Assembly: GCF_012030425.1 (NCBI RefSeq) | Contig: NZ_JAAUVN010000001.1 | Coordinates: 248,001-312,000, forward strand | Origin: Sphingobacterium sp. B16(2022) | Lineage (GTDB): Bacteria > Bacteroidota > Bacteroidia > Sphingobacteriales > Sphingobacteriaceae | Length of the DNA: 64,000 bases | Reading direction: 5' to 3' | Shown here: piece after piece, positions 7,456 through 17,769 of the stretch | How the letters are laid out: each line of letters starts with the position of its first letter | Numbering within the stretch: the stretch's first letter is position 1 | The notes under the pieces: model-generated | Told to the model about the DNA's origin: nothing | The model's input: the letters and a program-made list of their open reading frames with translations, nothing else | Databases searched by the model: none | Made by a program: the position numbers and the translations under genes

Positions 7456-8442
7456 TAATACTTCTGGATCAGTTGTTCCTTTTTTTATCAGATCATCAAT
7501 ACTTTTCAGTGTTCTTTGAGATATTTGTTCTAATGCTTCCTTTGTGAAAAAAGCCTGATGGGCAGTAACCAAAACATTAGGGAAGCTCAACAATAACTGA
7601 ATGGTGTCATCGTCAATAATTGTTGCCGATAAATCTTTAAAGAAAAGTTTCTCTTCTTGCTCATAAACATCGATACCAAGTAGGCCTATCTTTTTAGTTT
7701 TTAATGCTTGTATTGCATCATTGGTATTAATCAGATTACCTCTGCTCGTATTGATTATTGTGACACCATATTTCATTTTATCAATAGATTCTTTGTTAAT
7801 TAGATAATGGTTGTCAGCTGTAAGAGGGCAGTGTAGCGATATGATATCAGATTCCATAAAGAGTGTTTCCAATGCGACATATTTTACACCTAGGTTAATC
7901 AACGTTTCATCAGGGTATAAATCATACGCAATAACCTCTGCTCCGAATCCCAGCGCTATTTTAACAAATGCCTTTCCTATTTTACCGGTTCCGACCACAC
8001 CAATTTTCTTTTGGTAGAGATTGAATCCCAATAAACCGTTTAATGAAAAATTTTGTTCACGTACACGATTATAAGCCTTGTGAGTTTTGCGGTTCAAAGT
8101 AAGTATCATTGCCATAGCATGTTCAGCAACAGCCTCTGGTGAATAGGCAGGAACCCGACAAACTTTGATGCCAAATTCTTTTGCAGCCTCAAGGTCTACA
8201 TTATTGAATCCCGCGCATCTCAAAGCGATGTACTTAACTCCTTTTTTTGCAAGAGTTTCAATGACATTTCTATTTAGTTTGTCATTTACAAAAACGCATA
8301 CTGCATCTTCATTTTCAATTGCATTAACGATATGAGGTCCTAGATGTGTTTCAAAAAAATGAAGTTCAAAACCATATTTTTCATTTTCTTTTTCGAAGAA
8401 TTCTCGATCGTATGGCTTGGTTGAAAAGAAGGCTATTTTCAT
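7450..8442 (-). CDS. ldhA: D-lactate dehydrogenase-type 2-hydroxyacid dehydrogenase
   Basis: 330 aa NAD-dependent D-2-hydroxyacid dehydrogenase. The nucleotide-binding motif GVVGTGKIGKAF lies near residue 148. Catalytic residues of the family are in place: R234 (NTSRGN), a glutamate in DVYEQEE (258-264) and H295 (TAHQAFFT). Length and the FFKDLS segment match fermentative D-LDH (LdhA), which reduces pyruvate to D-lactate in the cytosol, rather than SerA. It is monocistronic, convergent with the beta-lactamase and overlapping its stop codon, so the two transcripts could form antisense ends. Confidence 0.9.
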   Translation of the reverse strand: MKIAFFSTKPYDREFFEKENEKYGFELHFFETHLGPHIVNAIENEDAVCVFVNDKLNRNVIETLAKKGVKYIALRCAGFNNVDLEAAKEFGIKVCRVPAYSPEAVAEHAMAMILTLNRKTHKAYNRVREQNFSLNGLLGFNLYQKKIGVVGTGKIGKAFVKIALGFGAEVIAYDLYPDETLINLGVKYVALETLFMESDIISLHCPLTADNHYLINKESIDKMKYGVTIINTSRGNLINTNDAIQALKTKKIGLLGIDVYEQEEKLFFKDLSATIIDDDTIQLLLSFPNVLVTAHQAFFTKEALEQISQRTLKSIDDLIKKGTTDPEVLL

Positions 8443-8844
8443 AACATATATTTTATATAAACTTAAGTAAATTTGCCAGTATCTACAATGATTTCATTAA
8501 GTTAAATGTCACTACTACTATCAATTCCCTTTTCAATCGATACTTTTTAAAAATTCCTAAGTATATTCTTATGTTTCTTTGTTATTGAAACAGTAATTTG
8601 AATATTTTTTTTCTATGGATACATATATATTCAATTATTGATCTTTTTTTTATTCTAAAAGGCGATTAAATTGATTTATTTAGATATTTTATGGTTTTAA
8701 ATTCTTTTAATAATGGTTTAAATAAAATTTACTAGCCCCTATAACTCTGTTTAGTGTATGATTTTATTTGTTTTTAATCAATTGTAACATAATTATGAAT
8801 AATTGGTATTAATAGCTATCTTAGTTTCGGCACTAACCTAAGAT
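8443..8844. other. Intergenic region between divergent ldhA and ECF sigma genes
   Basis: 402 bp, very AT-rich, containing the divergent promoters. No ORF, tRNA or strong hairpin was recognised. A weak -7-like TATCTTAG sits at about 8816, just upstream of the sigma-factor start. Confidence 0.5.
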
Positions 8845-9369
8845 ATGTCTAACCAAACCTTGATCTCTACCGCAGAATTTGAGCGTATTTATGAAAAATG
8901 GAACCGAAAAGTCTATCAATATGCTTTAAGCAAGACTTCTTCCACTTATATTGCCGAAGAAACTGTCCAACGTGTATTTATCAAGCTTTGGAATAATATT
9001 TTTCAAAAGAAAGTGCATGTGGAAATAGAAGCTCAACTATTTTGCATTGCTCGTACCACACTTTTGGATATTGTGAAAGAAGAAAGGAGGAGGCAGGATC
9101 TATTGCATCTAAAAGTTGAAACTGATCAAGTCCCCACACCGTCAGAGTTATATCGCTTAAAGGAACTGAATGAACGGTATGAGGACATCGTGTCAAGAAT
9201 GCCAGAATCTAGAAGAAAGGTGTTCATGATGAGCAGGTTCGAAAATTTGACTTATAAAGAGATCGCAGAAAGATTGTCGATTACACCCAAAACCGTTGAA
9301 AATCATATCGCTTTGGCATTAAAAGTTTTGAAAAAAATGTTTGTGTTTATCATTCATTTATTTTTTTAA
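8845..9369 (+). CDS. RNA polymerase ECF sigma factor, Bacteroides-expansion type
   Basis: 174 aa. Region 2 spans about residues 8-80 (FERIYEKWNRKVYQYALSK and the -10 recognition helix AEETVQRVFIKLWNN). Region 4 lies at about 115-165 (MPESRRKVFMMSRFENLTYKEIAERL, with the HTH in SITPKTVENHIALALKVLK). This is the sigma type that pairs with a FecR anti-sigma and activates an adjacent SusC/SusD system once the TonB receptor binds its ligand. The FecR gene begins 45 bp downstream at the preferred start, so sigma, anti-sigma and SusCD form one signal-transduction locus. Confidence 0.93.
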   Translation: MSNQTLISTAEFERIYEKWNRKVYQYALSKTSSTYIAEETVQRVFIKLWNNIFQKKVHVEIEAQLFCIARTTLLDIVKEERRRQDLLHLKVETDQVPTPSELYRLKELNERYEDIVSRMPESRRKVFMMSRFENLTYKEIAERLSITPKTVENHIALALKVLKKMFVFIIHLFF

Positions 9370-9414
9370 AAATAGGCTTGGGGGTAAGTGAGGTTTCTGC
9401 CGTATTCTTATTAT

Positions 9415-10449
9415 ATGAAGATTACGCGAGAACTTATCAATCGATACCTAAAGAATCAATGTTCGGCTGAAGAAGCTGCATATCTGGAAGATTATATAGC
9501 ACATTTAGGAGAATCTCTTGATCAGCTATTGTCTAAAGAAGACTGGGATCTTACTGATGAAAATTTAGATTATCCCAATCAGCAGGAAATCAAAGATAAA
9601 ATATTCGCTTTTGCTAAAAAGCAAAATGTTTTAAAATATAACAGGAAATTAGTTCGCATTGCTTCCGCTGCGGCTGCTATAGTTGTTTTTATTCTTGGCT
9701 TTTATGTGAGTTTAAATCCATTATTAAATAAGCCTGCACCCCATCTTGGACAAATAGCTTCTGTTGAAGATGAGAAAGAGGAGATAAGTAATCTATATTA
9801 CATAAATTCAGGCAATGACAATATGTTATTAACGGCAAGTGACGGATCTGTTATTACACTTTATCCGCAGTCAGAAATCAAATATGCTGAAGATTTTAGT
9901 ACCCAGCAGGAGAGAGTGCTGTATTTGAAGGGGAAAGCTAAATTTGAGGTTGCCAAAGATAAATCCAAGCCATTTCGTGTACATTCCACCGGTGTAGTCA
10001 CTACAGCTTTAGGAACGGTTTTTAGTGTTGATGAATTGCGATCTACTCAAACCCAGATCAAATTGATGGAAGGTAAAATAGAGGTGAAAGCTGTGGATCA
10101 TCAGAGAGGGAAAGAATTAGTGCGAACCTTTTTGCCGCACGAAGAGATTACTTTGGATCATCGTGAATTAAAGGTTGTCGAGGAGATAAAGACTCATACA
10201 ATAGGAACAGATCGAGGTGGTCATTTTCTTCAAAACAACCAGATAATCCAGTTTAAAAATATAGCCCTAGAGGATGTTTTGATAATTCTGATGCAAAACT
10301 ATGACATCAAGTTGCAATACGATAAATCATTGATCAGTAATAAATTTTACAGCGGAACTTTTACGAATAAAACGAATGTCTTTGAAGAAATCATCAGGGA
10401 AATTAACTACTTACATCATGCCGGTATAAACTACACAAATCCACAATAA
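9415..10449 (+). CDS. FecR family anti-sigma factor
   Basis: 344 aa from the ATG at 9415 (MKITRELINRYLKNQCSAEEA); an ATG at 9388 would add nine residues not typical of the family. Order: a cytoplasmic N-terminal sigma-binding helix bundle (to about residue 75), one membrane helix (IASAAAAIVVFILGFYVSL), a periplasmic FecR domain (LTASDGSVITLYPQSEIKY, YLKGKAKFEVAKDKSKPF, TTALGTVFSV) and a C-terminal DUF4974/STN-like domain (IALEDVLIILMQNYDIKLQYD). It likely holds the ECF sigma inactive until the SusC partner's N-terminal signal is received across the periplasm. Confidence 0.92.
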   Translation: MKITRELINRYLKNQCSAEEAAYLEDYIAHLGESLDQLLSKEDWDLTDENLDYPNQQEIKDKIFAFAKKQNVLKYNRKLVRIASAAAAIVVFILGFYVSLNPLLNKPAPHLGQIASVEDEKEEISNLYYINSGNDNMLLTASDGSVITLYPQSEIKYAEDFSTQQERVLYLKGKAKFEVAKDKSKPFRVHSTGVVTTALGTVFSVDELRSTQTQIKLMEGKIEVKAVDHQRGKELVRTFLPHEEITLDHRELKVVEEIKTHTIGTDRGGHFLQNNQIIQFKNIALEDVLIILMQNYDIKLQYDKSLISNKFYSGTFTNKTNVFEEIIREINYLHHAGINYTNPQ

Positions 10450-10472
10450 TAAACAATTAAACCAAACAAATT

Positions 10473-13400
10473 ATGAGCAACTTTTTATCTAAAAAGCATC
10501 AGTTTCAAACTGTGCTGCTACTTCGATTTAAAAGTCCACGTACTAACTGGCCCCTTCGACTCGGAATGTTGGGATTGCTGAGTATGGGATTTCATGTGGG
10601 GTACAGCCAGTCAACAGCTTCTGTAAGTGGAGTTGTCAGGGATGGAAGTAATAATCCCATCAGTGGCGCTACTGTAAGTATTGAAAATCTGTCTACGAAG
10701 TATAAACAGATGAATACGACGAATGCAGCAGGAACTTTTTCGTTTGACCGTATTCCAGAGGGGCAGGGATACGAAATTAAAATCAGTTTTGTAGGCTTCA
10801 AGACCAAAGTACTTAGTAACTATAATATTGATTCAAAAGATAAAGTTGCTATTACTGTTGCTCTAGAGCAAGAACAGGAAAGTTTAGAAGAGGTTGTAGT
10901 AGTTGGTTATGGAAAGCAGAAAAAAGCAAATATTACAGGTTCAGTGACTTCGGTCAATGCCGAACAATTAAAGAATATTTCGCCTTCTAACCTTTCTAAT
11001 GCCTTAGCTGGACGTGCCGCAGGTATAAATGTTACAAATACTTCGGGTATGGCGGGAGCTTCCTCAAGTCTACGCATTCGTGGTAGTTTTGCAGAACCTT
11101 TGTATGTGATTGACGGAATTGTACGGGATAAAGCGGCATTCGATGCCTTGGAAGCCAATGAAGTGGATCAGATGAGTTTTTTGAAAGATGCCGCAACAGC
11201 TGCGGTCTACGGGACAAGAGCGGGTAACGGTGTTGTGGTTGTCACAACTAAAAAGGGATCAGCTCAGGAGCCTGTATTTAATGTGCAAAGTAATTATAGT
11301 TTTGGTGCTCCTACTCAAACGCTTTTAGCAGATATTACGACTGCGGCTGATGAACTGACTTATCAAAATCGGGTATCTCAATTTCTTTGGGAAAATGGCT
11401 CTAGAACAGAACCATGGGTAGCACCCAATGGACAGGCTGAGTTTGATTATTTTAAGGATAAGGACTATAGTGTTAATGATAATATCTGGAGAAACCCTTT
11501 TAGTCACCGACAATCGATCTCGGTGTCGGGTGGTGGAGACCGAATTACTTATTATAATTTAGTCAGTTATCGTAAAGAAAATGGATCTTACAAATCATTG
11601 GATCATGAAAAATTCAATTTAAGGAGTAATGTCAGTGCCAAGATTACGGATGATTTTACGATTGATGTTAATATCTCGGCCAATCAAATCAATTCCAAAC
11701 GTTTTTATTGGCCATTTAGTACTTCCGCTAATGATGATGATTTTGATGTGTCAGATTTTTATCGCGTAACATTCAATTGGCCTAAAATGTATCCGTTTTA
11801 TTTAAACGCAGATGGATCTCCAAGTAATTCTCCAACAGCATATCCTGTTCAGACACCCATGGGGAGCTGGCAAGCTTGGAATGTGATTGACCAAGTAGTT
11901 GGGAATCGATATATCGATCGTAAAGTTCGTCAGGTAAACCCAATCATGACGTTGAATTATAAGTTGGATAAACTCATAGAGGGCTTGTCTACAAAAGTTG
12001 TAGGTAGCTATCTCGCAGAAGATTATATGCGTAAAAGATTTATGACCTTCCAAAAGAACTACACATTTACTTCTCTGAATCCGGATGGAAATAGGTTTAT
12101 ACCTGCACCACCTTCAGAAGACAAAGTGAATATTTTTACTTTTAGTCAAGCACAGCCTTTTATGGATTATTCTCCTCAACGGGAGTGGGAATATCAGGTC
12201 AACTGGTTTTTGAATTATAACCGTAAATTTAATAAACATGCCATTGATGCGTTGTTGGTCTATGAACAATTTAAAGCTGGTGGAACCTATGTAACATCCC
12301 GTGCTGAAAATCCAATTGTTAGTATTGATCAAATGTTTATTTACCCGACGGATCGTAATTTTAGAGCTACAGATGCGTATGAAACAATTAATTCTAGAAG
12401 GGGATTTATCGGACGTGCAAATTATAACTATGCAGATAAATATATCGCTGAATTTTCATTTAGATATGATGGTTCGCCCTTATTCCCCGGTGATAAACGG
12501 TGGGGATTTTTTCCATCCATGTCAGCTGCTTGGCGTGTGTCGGAAGAACAGTTTTTCTTAGATATCAAAAATACGGTGAGTGATCTAAAGTTAAGAGCTT
12601 CATATGGAACAACAGGGAATGATCTTGATGTTAATGCGCAAAGGATCGGACAATTTTTGTATCAGGAAAAATATAGGCCTGCGGGTGGCTACATGTTTGG
12701 TGATCGTTATTATAATGGTATTGCCTATGGTGATACACCTACACAGAACCTGACTTGGACGACATCCAAAAGTGTTAATATCGGTTTGGATTTTGGTTTT
12801 GTAAATAATAAACTAAGTGGCTCAATAGATGTGTTTAATCGTAAGGAAACAGATATTTTAGGACGGCGTACTTTGAAAATTCCTGATAATTATGGACGGT
12901 CATTGGCTCCGGAAAACTATGCTGCTCGAAGTTATAAAGGTGGAGAGGTATCTATTAATTGGAATGATCGTGTGGGTGAAGTAGGTTATGGAATCACAGC
13001 TAATATGGGGTATGCAAAAGATCGTTGGGATGTCTATGATGAAGAGCCTGCATTTGCTGTTGGGGGAACGCGCAATTTCGAATCTCGAATTGGAAGACCT
13101 GAAAATCGAATCATCGGCTTTGAAGCTGTGGATCTTGTTAGAACACAGGAGCAATTAGATGCACTGAAGAGCAGTGGGTTTAAAACATATGGTCGTGATC
13201 CATACTTAGGTATGATTTTGTACAAAGATATTCGTGGAGCTAATTATTCTGAAAGCCCAGATGGTAAGATCGATGATAATGATCTGACGTTGCTTTCCGA
13301 AAATAATACACCACGCATCAATTACGGTTTTGGGCTAAATGCAAACTGGAAAGGTTTTTCTGTTTCAGCTTTATTGCAGGGAGTACTGGCATATGATCGT

Positions 13401-13796
13401 GTTATAAGTAATTTGGAAGGTGGAGGAATTCGTCAGCATGGCGGTACTTTTCGACCGTATTATCCTATCTGGGCAGGCGATGTTTGGACAGCAGATAATC
13501 CACAGGCAGATTATCCGAGAGTAGTGGGTTCCAACTGGCAGGAGTCGGGAACAGGTGCTTCGAGTTTTTGGATTCGTAATGGTGCATATTTGCGCCTAAG
13601 AGATTTAAATATATCCTATAGTTTACCGCAGTCAATTACAAAGTCGATGAAAATAAACAGTGTGAATGTATTCTTTAATGGAACAAACCTATTTGTGCTT
13701 TCTCCTATGACCGAGTTTCACGACCCGGAACAGAAAATGTATGATTCCTATCCTGTTATGAAAACATTTACCTTGGGTTTGGATGTTAAATTTTAA
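10473..13796 (+). CDS. SusC/RagA-like TonB-linked outer membrane protein
   Basis: 1107 aa. A long N-terminus ends in a signal peptide near residue 46 (FHVGYSQ). A carboxypeptidase-regulatory-like beta domain follows at about 50-135 (VSGVVRDGSNNPISGATVSI), then the SusC signature EVVVVGYGKQKKANITGSV, the plug domain (LAGRAAGINVTN, LRIRGS, PLYVIDGI, FLKDAATAAVYGTRAGNGVVVV) and a 22-strand-type barrel ending in ...LGLDVKF with a terminal Phe. It forms a ligand-gated pore with the SusD-like lipoprotein encoded 11 bp downstream. There are no glycan-active enzymes next door, so the substrate is unknown. No separate STN domain was obvious, although the sigma/FecR pair is adjacent. Confidence 0.95.
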   Translation: MSNFLSKKHQFQTVLLLRFKSPRTNWPLRLGMLGLLSMGFHVGYSQSTASVSGVVRDGSNNPISGATVSIENLSTKYKQMNTTNAAGTFSFDRIPEGQGYEIKISFVGFKTKVLSNYNIDSKDKVAITVALEQEQESLEEVVVVGYGKQKKANITGSVTSVNAEQLKNISPSNLSNALAGRAAGINVTNTSGMAGASSSLRIRGSFAEPLYVIDGIVRDKAAFDALEANEVDQMSFLKDAATAAVYGTRAGNGVVVVTTKKGSAQEPVFNVQSNYSFGAPTQTLLADITTAADELTYQNRVSQFLWENGSRTEPWVAPNGQAEFDYFKDKDYSVNDNIWRNPFSHRQSISVSGGGDRITYYNLVSYRKENGSYKSLDHEKFNLRSNVSAKITDDFTIDVNISANQINSKRFYWPFSTSANDDDFDVSDFYRVTFNWPKMYPFYLNADGSPSNSPTAYPVQTPMGSWQAWNVIDQVVGNRYIDRKVRQVNPIMTLNYKLDKLIEGLSTKVVGSYLAEDYMRKRFMTFQKNYTFTSLNPDGNRFIPAPPSEDKVNIFTFSQAQPFMDYSPQREWEYQVNWFLNYNRKFNKHAIDALLVYEQFKAGGTYVTSRAENPIVSIDQMFIYPTDRNFRATDAYETINSRRGFIGRANYNYADKYIAEFSFRYDGSPLFPGDKRWGFFPSMSAAWRVSEEQFFLDIKNTVSDLKLRASYGTTGNDLDVNAQRIGQFLYQEKYRPAGGYMFGDRYYNGIAYGDTPTQNLTWTTSKSVNIGLDFGFVNNKLSGSIDVFNRKETDILGRRTLKIPDNYGRSLAPENYAARSYKGGEVSINWNDRVGEVGYGITANMGYAKDRWDVYDEEPAFAVGGTRNFESRIGRPENRIIGFEAVDLVRTQEQLDALKSSGFKTYGRDPYLGMILYKDIRGANYSESPDGKIDDNDLTLLSENNTPRINYGFGLNANWKGFSVSALLQGVLAYDRVISNLEGGGIRQHGGTFRPYYPIWAGDVWTADNPQADYPRVVGSNWQESGTGASSFWIRNGAYLRLRDLNISYSLPQSITKSMKINSVNVFFNGTNLFVLSPMTEFHDPEQKMYDSYPVMKTFTLGLDVKF

Positions 13797-13807
13797 TTGA
13801 AAAAACT

Positions 13808-15577
13808 ATGAAAACGATATTTTATACCCTAATAGCACTTTTAGTTACAGTAGCGTCTTGTAAAAATGTGTTAGATATTGAAGATCTTAATTCACTTGAC
13901 GAAAGCAAGGTATGGAACGATCCGAATCTTGTGAATGCCTATATAACGAATCTTTATCCCATGTTTGGAAATTGGAATGCTTCAGCGGATGCCAATTCAG
14001 AGCAGTTAATGGGCATATCTTTTCCTTTGGATGCTATCACAGTTAACAATGCCGCTTATAAATCTTGGGATTATACCACTATCCGTAGAATTAATACTGC
14101 AATTCAAAAAGTAACCGAAAGTGCAGCATTAAATGCAGATGTAAAAAATGCTATTCTTGGGCAAGCTTTATTTATGAGAGCATATATGTATTTTAATATG
14201 GTTCGATATCATGGTGGTGTACCCTATATTACTGTACCGCAGGATTTGGAGAAAGATGATTTAGAAACACCTCGTAACACAACGAAGGAATGTTTTGATT
14301 TAATGATAAAAGATCTAGATCAGGCAATTGCCTTATTGCCGCCTATGATTGCCAAAAGTTCAGGAGATTATGGTAGAATCGATGGGAATTTTGCTCTATC
14401 TTTTAAAGCTAAAGTTTTATTGTACAAGGCTTCCCCTCAATTTAATCCAACTAACCCTTATAATAATGTGTATTGGGCAGAAGCGCATGCTGCAAATAAA
14501 GCTGCCTATGATAAGTTAAAGGCTGATGGATATAATTTGACTCCAGACTATGCTAACATTGCTTTGCAGGAGAAGGGATCTGAAGTTGTTTTTGCTGTAA
14601 TCAATTCGTATCCGAATAAAGTGGCGAGTTGGGATAATGGAGTGCGCCCGGGTTCTGAAAGTAGAGGCGCAGCAGGTGCAGTTCCAACATGGGATTTTGT
14701 CAAGTCATTTCCCATGAAAGATGGTAAAACTTTCTCAGATCCGACAGGAAAGTATTTTAAAACGAATGAGCAGTTTTTACAATCTTATTGGGAAAATAGA
14801 GATCCTCGGTTCGACAAATCTATTGTATGGAATGGCAAGATTTACGAAGTTTCTGGGAAATCAGGGAAACGTCAATATACCTCTGTGGGTATAGCCGCAG
14901 ATCTGGATAACTTTGGTATTAATCCTAAGGCTAAAACACCATCAGAAAATCTGAATCGATATAGTGGATTTTTTATACTTAAAAATTCAAAGTTATCGCT
15001 GAAGCAAACAGAAGTAGAAACTCAATATGATGTGGATTTTGTACTGATGAGATTTGCGGAGGTTATGATCAACTATGCTGAAACTGCAAACGAAACCGGG
15101 GATTTTAATACCGCATTAACCATTCTAAAACAGATCAGGATGCGTGCAGGTATTGAAGCAGGAAGTGACGGAAATTACGGTATTACCGCTATTGACCGTA
15201 CTCAGATGAGAGATGCAATTTTGGCAGAACGGAATATTGAGTTTTGTTTTGAAGGACACCGTTTCTGGGATCTGAGAAGAACTCGAAAATTGAATATACT
15301 TAATAATACGACCAAATATGGTGTAGAGGCTATTGCTATTCTTAGTAATGGAGCTGAAATGGATTTGGATGAGGCTGCAAATCTTGCCAAAACTTATCAG
15401 CTTAAGGAAAATCAGTTTAAATACAGTGTTTTACAAGTTCCAAATACGGGAAATAAAGTAAATCTTGTACCCGATACTTATTACTTTTTTCCATTAGCTC
15501 AATCTGTGATTGATAAAAATCCTAAAATATCACAGAATAAGGATTGGGGTGGAACTTTTAATCCGACACTAGAATAA
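13808..15577 (+). CDS. SusD/RagB-like nutrient-binding outer membrane lipoprotein
   Basis: 589 aa lipoprotein. The lipobox LLVTVASC places the lipidated cysteine at C18. SusD features: an N-terminal segment (SLDESKVWNDPNLVNAYITNLY), TPR-like helices (AILGQALFMRAYMYFNMVRYHGGVP, FALSFKAKVLLYKASPQFNP) and the C-terminal RagB/SusD domain (ADFVLMRFAEVMINYAE-type segment and MRDAILAERNIEFCFEGHRFWDLRRTRK). It caps the SusC barrel and captures ligand at the cell surface. It is the last gene of the sigma-FecR-SusC-SusD cluster, followed by a terminator. Ligand unknown. Confidence 0.95.
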   Translation: MKTIFYTLIALLVTVASCKNVLDIEDLNSLDESKVWNDPNLVNAYITNLYPMFGNWNASADANSEQLMGISFPLDAITVNNAAYKSWDYTTIRRINTAIQKVTESAALNADVKNAILGQALFMRAYMYFNMVRYHGGVPYITVPQDLEKDDLETPRNTTKECFDLMIKDLDQAIALLPPMIAKSSGDYGRIDGNFALSFKAKVLLYKASPQFNPTNPYNNVYWAEAHAANKAAYDKLKADGYNLTPDYANIALQEKGSEVVFAVINSYPNKVASWDNGVRPGSESRGAAGAVPTWDFVKSFPMKDGKTFSDPTGKYFKTNEQFLQSYWENRDPRFDKSIVWNGKIYEVSGKSGKRQYTSVGIAADLDNFGINPKAKTPSENLNRYSGFFILKNSKLSLKQTEVETQYDVDFVLMRFAEVMINYAETANETGDFNTALTILKQIRMRAGIEAGSDGNYGITAIDRTQMRDAILAERNIEFCFEGHRFWDLRRTRKLNILNNTTKYGVEAIAILSNGAEMDLDEAANLAKTYQLKENQFKYSVLQVPNTGNKVNLVPDTYYFFPLAQSVIDKNPKISQNKDWGGTFNPTLE

Positions 15578-15684
15578 TATGAAGTCTTATCATATGCTTG
15601 GCGATAGTAAAAATAAATATTCATTATAGTACTTTAAAAAAAGTAATTACTGTCGAGAACTCGAATTTATTAATGTACCACCTC

Positions 15685-15726
15685 AAAGGTCTTCTGTATA
15701 AATACAGAAGACCTTTCGTATTTTTT
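15685..15726 (+). terminator. Strong terminator after the SusCD operon
   Basis: AAAGGTCTTCTGTAT (15685-15699) and its complement ATACAGAAGACCTTT (15702-15716) form a 15-bp stem with a 2-nt spacer, followed by CGTATTTTTT. The position, about 108 bp after the susD stop, marks the end of the locus; the rest of the gap to 15927 holds nothing else recognisable. Confidence 0.85.
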
Positions 15727-15926
15727 ATTGAATTCATGCTATTTAAGAAATTGTTATAGATATTGAAGCATACTTGGAACTCAAAAATACTTATATTTAC
15801 TTGTTAGGTATTTTTAGATTTTTTAAAAAAACCACAAAACATCTATCTTTTGTAAAAGTGCTTCATGTAATGGTATTTTTATTGATCAATTATTTGAACA
15901 TGAAAGATATTAGGGTGTGAGAAATT

Positions 15927-16877
15927 ATGGAAAGTCAAACAATTATTACAATTCTGATAACCGGGATTATTGTGAGTAAAATTATTATCGGATTTTTACT
16001 CTATGAATTGATTCGGAAAAATCGCATTTTAAAGCGGGAAAAAGTCAAACTTTTAGGTACTAATATAGCACTCGAAGAGCAGGCTGATCAAATTAAAAAG
16101 TATAATGAAGAATTGAAGGCTTCCGAACTTTTTAAGATCAAGGTATTGTCAATTGCTTCACACGATTTAAGAACTCCTTTTATTTCAATGAGTATGTTGT
16201 TGAATGCCGTTGACTTATCGCTTATGTCAAAACTTGATATGGAACAAGTTTTAATGCAATTAGGATCAGAACTCTCTCATTCACAAAATATGTTGGATGA
16301 GGTGCTTTTATGGGCAGAATCTCAGCTCCGTGATAACTTAGAAAACAAGGAAACGTTTAATATTTCTCAACAGATTCAGCATGTCTTGTTGTTATTTCAA
16401 AAAGATTTAATGTCAAATAATATTTCTTTAGAAGAGAGTCTTCCTAAAGATGTTTATTTGTATATGAGCAGGGATATATTTTCTTTTGTCATTAGGAACA
16501 TTGTTAGTAATGCCGTCAAGTTTTGTAAATATGCCGGTAAAATTACTTTAGGGGTTTCGGAGATCAAAGGAGATGAATTGTTGTTATATATAGAAAATGA
16601 AGGAATAAATATGCCAGAATCGACTGTTGAAAAGCTTAATAATAGAAACAGTTGGGATCATAGAAAAGCTGTTAATGGTACAGGGGCAGGACTTGGGGTT
16701 TCATTATGTAAGGATCTTCTCCAACGGGTAGGAGGTAAAATTTATTTTGAAAACATCAGTAATGTTGGGACGATTGTTTTTATTTCTTTTCCAATACACA
16801 CGATTACTGCTCTTGATGATGAAATTATAAATAAAGAAAATAGCAACTTTATGAATGGTTTTAAAGAACAAAATTAG
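15927..16877 (+). CDS. Orphan membrane sensor histidine kinase
   Basis: 316 aa. One N-terminal membrane helix (about 8-28), a coiled-coil linker (about 35-68), then a HisKA-like dimerisation domain with phospho-acceptor H79 in SIASHDLRTPFIS and a HATPase_c domain: N box IVSNAVKFCKYAGKI, G boxes GTGAGLGVSLCKDLLQRVGG. It lacks a large periplasmic sensor domain, HAMP and PAS domains, so it probably senses a membrane or redox cue or works with a partner. No response regulator is adjacent on either side. It phosphorylates an unknown partner. Confidence 0.9.
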   Translation: MESQTIITILITGIIVSKIIIGFLLYELIRKNRILKREKVKLLGTNIALEEQADQIKKYNEELKASELFKIKVLSIASHDLRTPFISMSMLLNAVDLSLMSKLDMEQVLMQLGSELSHSQNMLDEVLLWAESQLRDNLENKETFNISQQIQHVLLLFQKDLMSNNISLEESLPKDVYLYMSRDIFSFVIRNIVSNAVKFCKYAGKITLGVSEIKGDELLLYIENEGINMPESTVEKLNNRNSWDHRKAVNGTGAGLGVSLCKDLLQRVGGKIYFENISNVGTIVFISFPIHTITALDDEIINKENSNFMNGFKEQN

Positions 16878-16904
16878 GTTTGATTCTTTCCTGTTTTTAT
16901 TCGT

Positions 16905-17474
16905 TTAATTTATTTTTTGTGATCCAATAATTATTTTTAGTTCAGAAATAGAGTCATTTATTTTTTGTACTCCAGCAGTAATGTAATTATTCTTGCTGTA
17001 GGCTTCATACAAATCTATGCTGTTTAATAAAGAATCTTTGACGAAAATTCGATCACGTTCCTTTGATGGAAATTTTGGAAATAGGCCATTTGCAAATTTA
17101 ACTTTTGAAAAATTTGAAATTTCATATTTTTCGAAAGTATGATTAGCATTCTGCTTATCCTCACCTTCATTTTGTTGAGAGAAAATAAATTTTAAACCAA
17201 GCTGTTCATTTGTAAAACAAATTTTCTGTTCATAATCGTCATCTTTAGAAAATTCTATACTATCGTATTCACTATAAGAGAATAAAGAATCTCTTTCAAA
17301 TTCTATGTTTTTTGATGATGCAAATACAATAAAATCTTCAATTGTGGATTTCTCAAATTCAAGGTCTAATACAGACCAATCTTTTTTAATGGTTATTATC
17401 TTAGATGCGGTAGTTTCCTTTGAACAACTGTATAAAAAAATAGATATTATAAAAAGGATAACTGCTTGTTGCAT
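16905..17474 (-). CDS. Hypothetical lipoprotein
   Basis: 189 aa. The N-terminal signal AVILFIISIFLYSC gives a lipobox with C17, followed by a serine/lysine-rich linker, so the protein should be lipidated. The rest is rich in E, D, K and F with no domain recognised. It is convergent with the histidine kinase (27 bp between stops). Nothing further can be said about its function. Confidence 0.65.
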   Translation of the reverse strand: MQQAVILFIISIFLYSCSKETTASKIITIKKDWSVLDLEFEKSTIEDFIVFASSKNIEFERDSLFSYSEYDSIEFSKDDDYEQKICFTNEQLGLKFIFSQQNEGEDKQNANHTFEKYEISNFSKVKFANGLFPKFPSKERDRIFVKDSLLNSIDLYEAYSKNNYITAGVQKINDSISELKIIIGSQKIN

Positions 17475-17769
17475 ATTTGCTTTTATTGTTAAAATTGTCT
17501 GTTTTATATTTTATAAAGATCGTGCTAATTTATAATTTAAAAATCCCTGATTTCAGTTATATATGCTATCTATTTCTTGAAGAATTTATAAATAATAAAA
17601 AGTAAAATAAAGCAATATGAATTTGATCATATCGATCAATTTAAAAAGTTGGGAGAATTATCTTTAATCGGATAATTTTTTAAATTACTATATCGTGTTC
17701 TATGGGCTGGGATGTCTGCAAAAGTATATTTGGCACGTTATTAGTCTTTTATAATAAAACGTAATTATT

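Noticed and set aside
17730..17737. TTGGCACG upstream of the small lipoprotein, resembling a sigma-54 -24 element
   Set aside because: No GC-containing -12 element follows at the right spacing.
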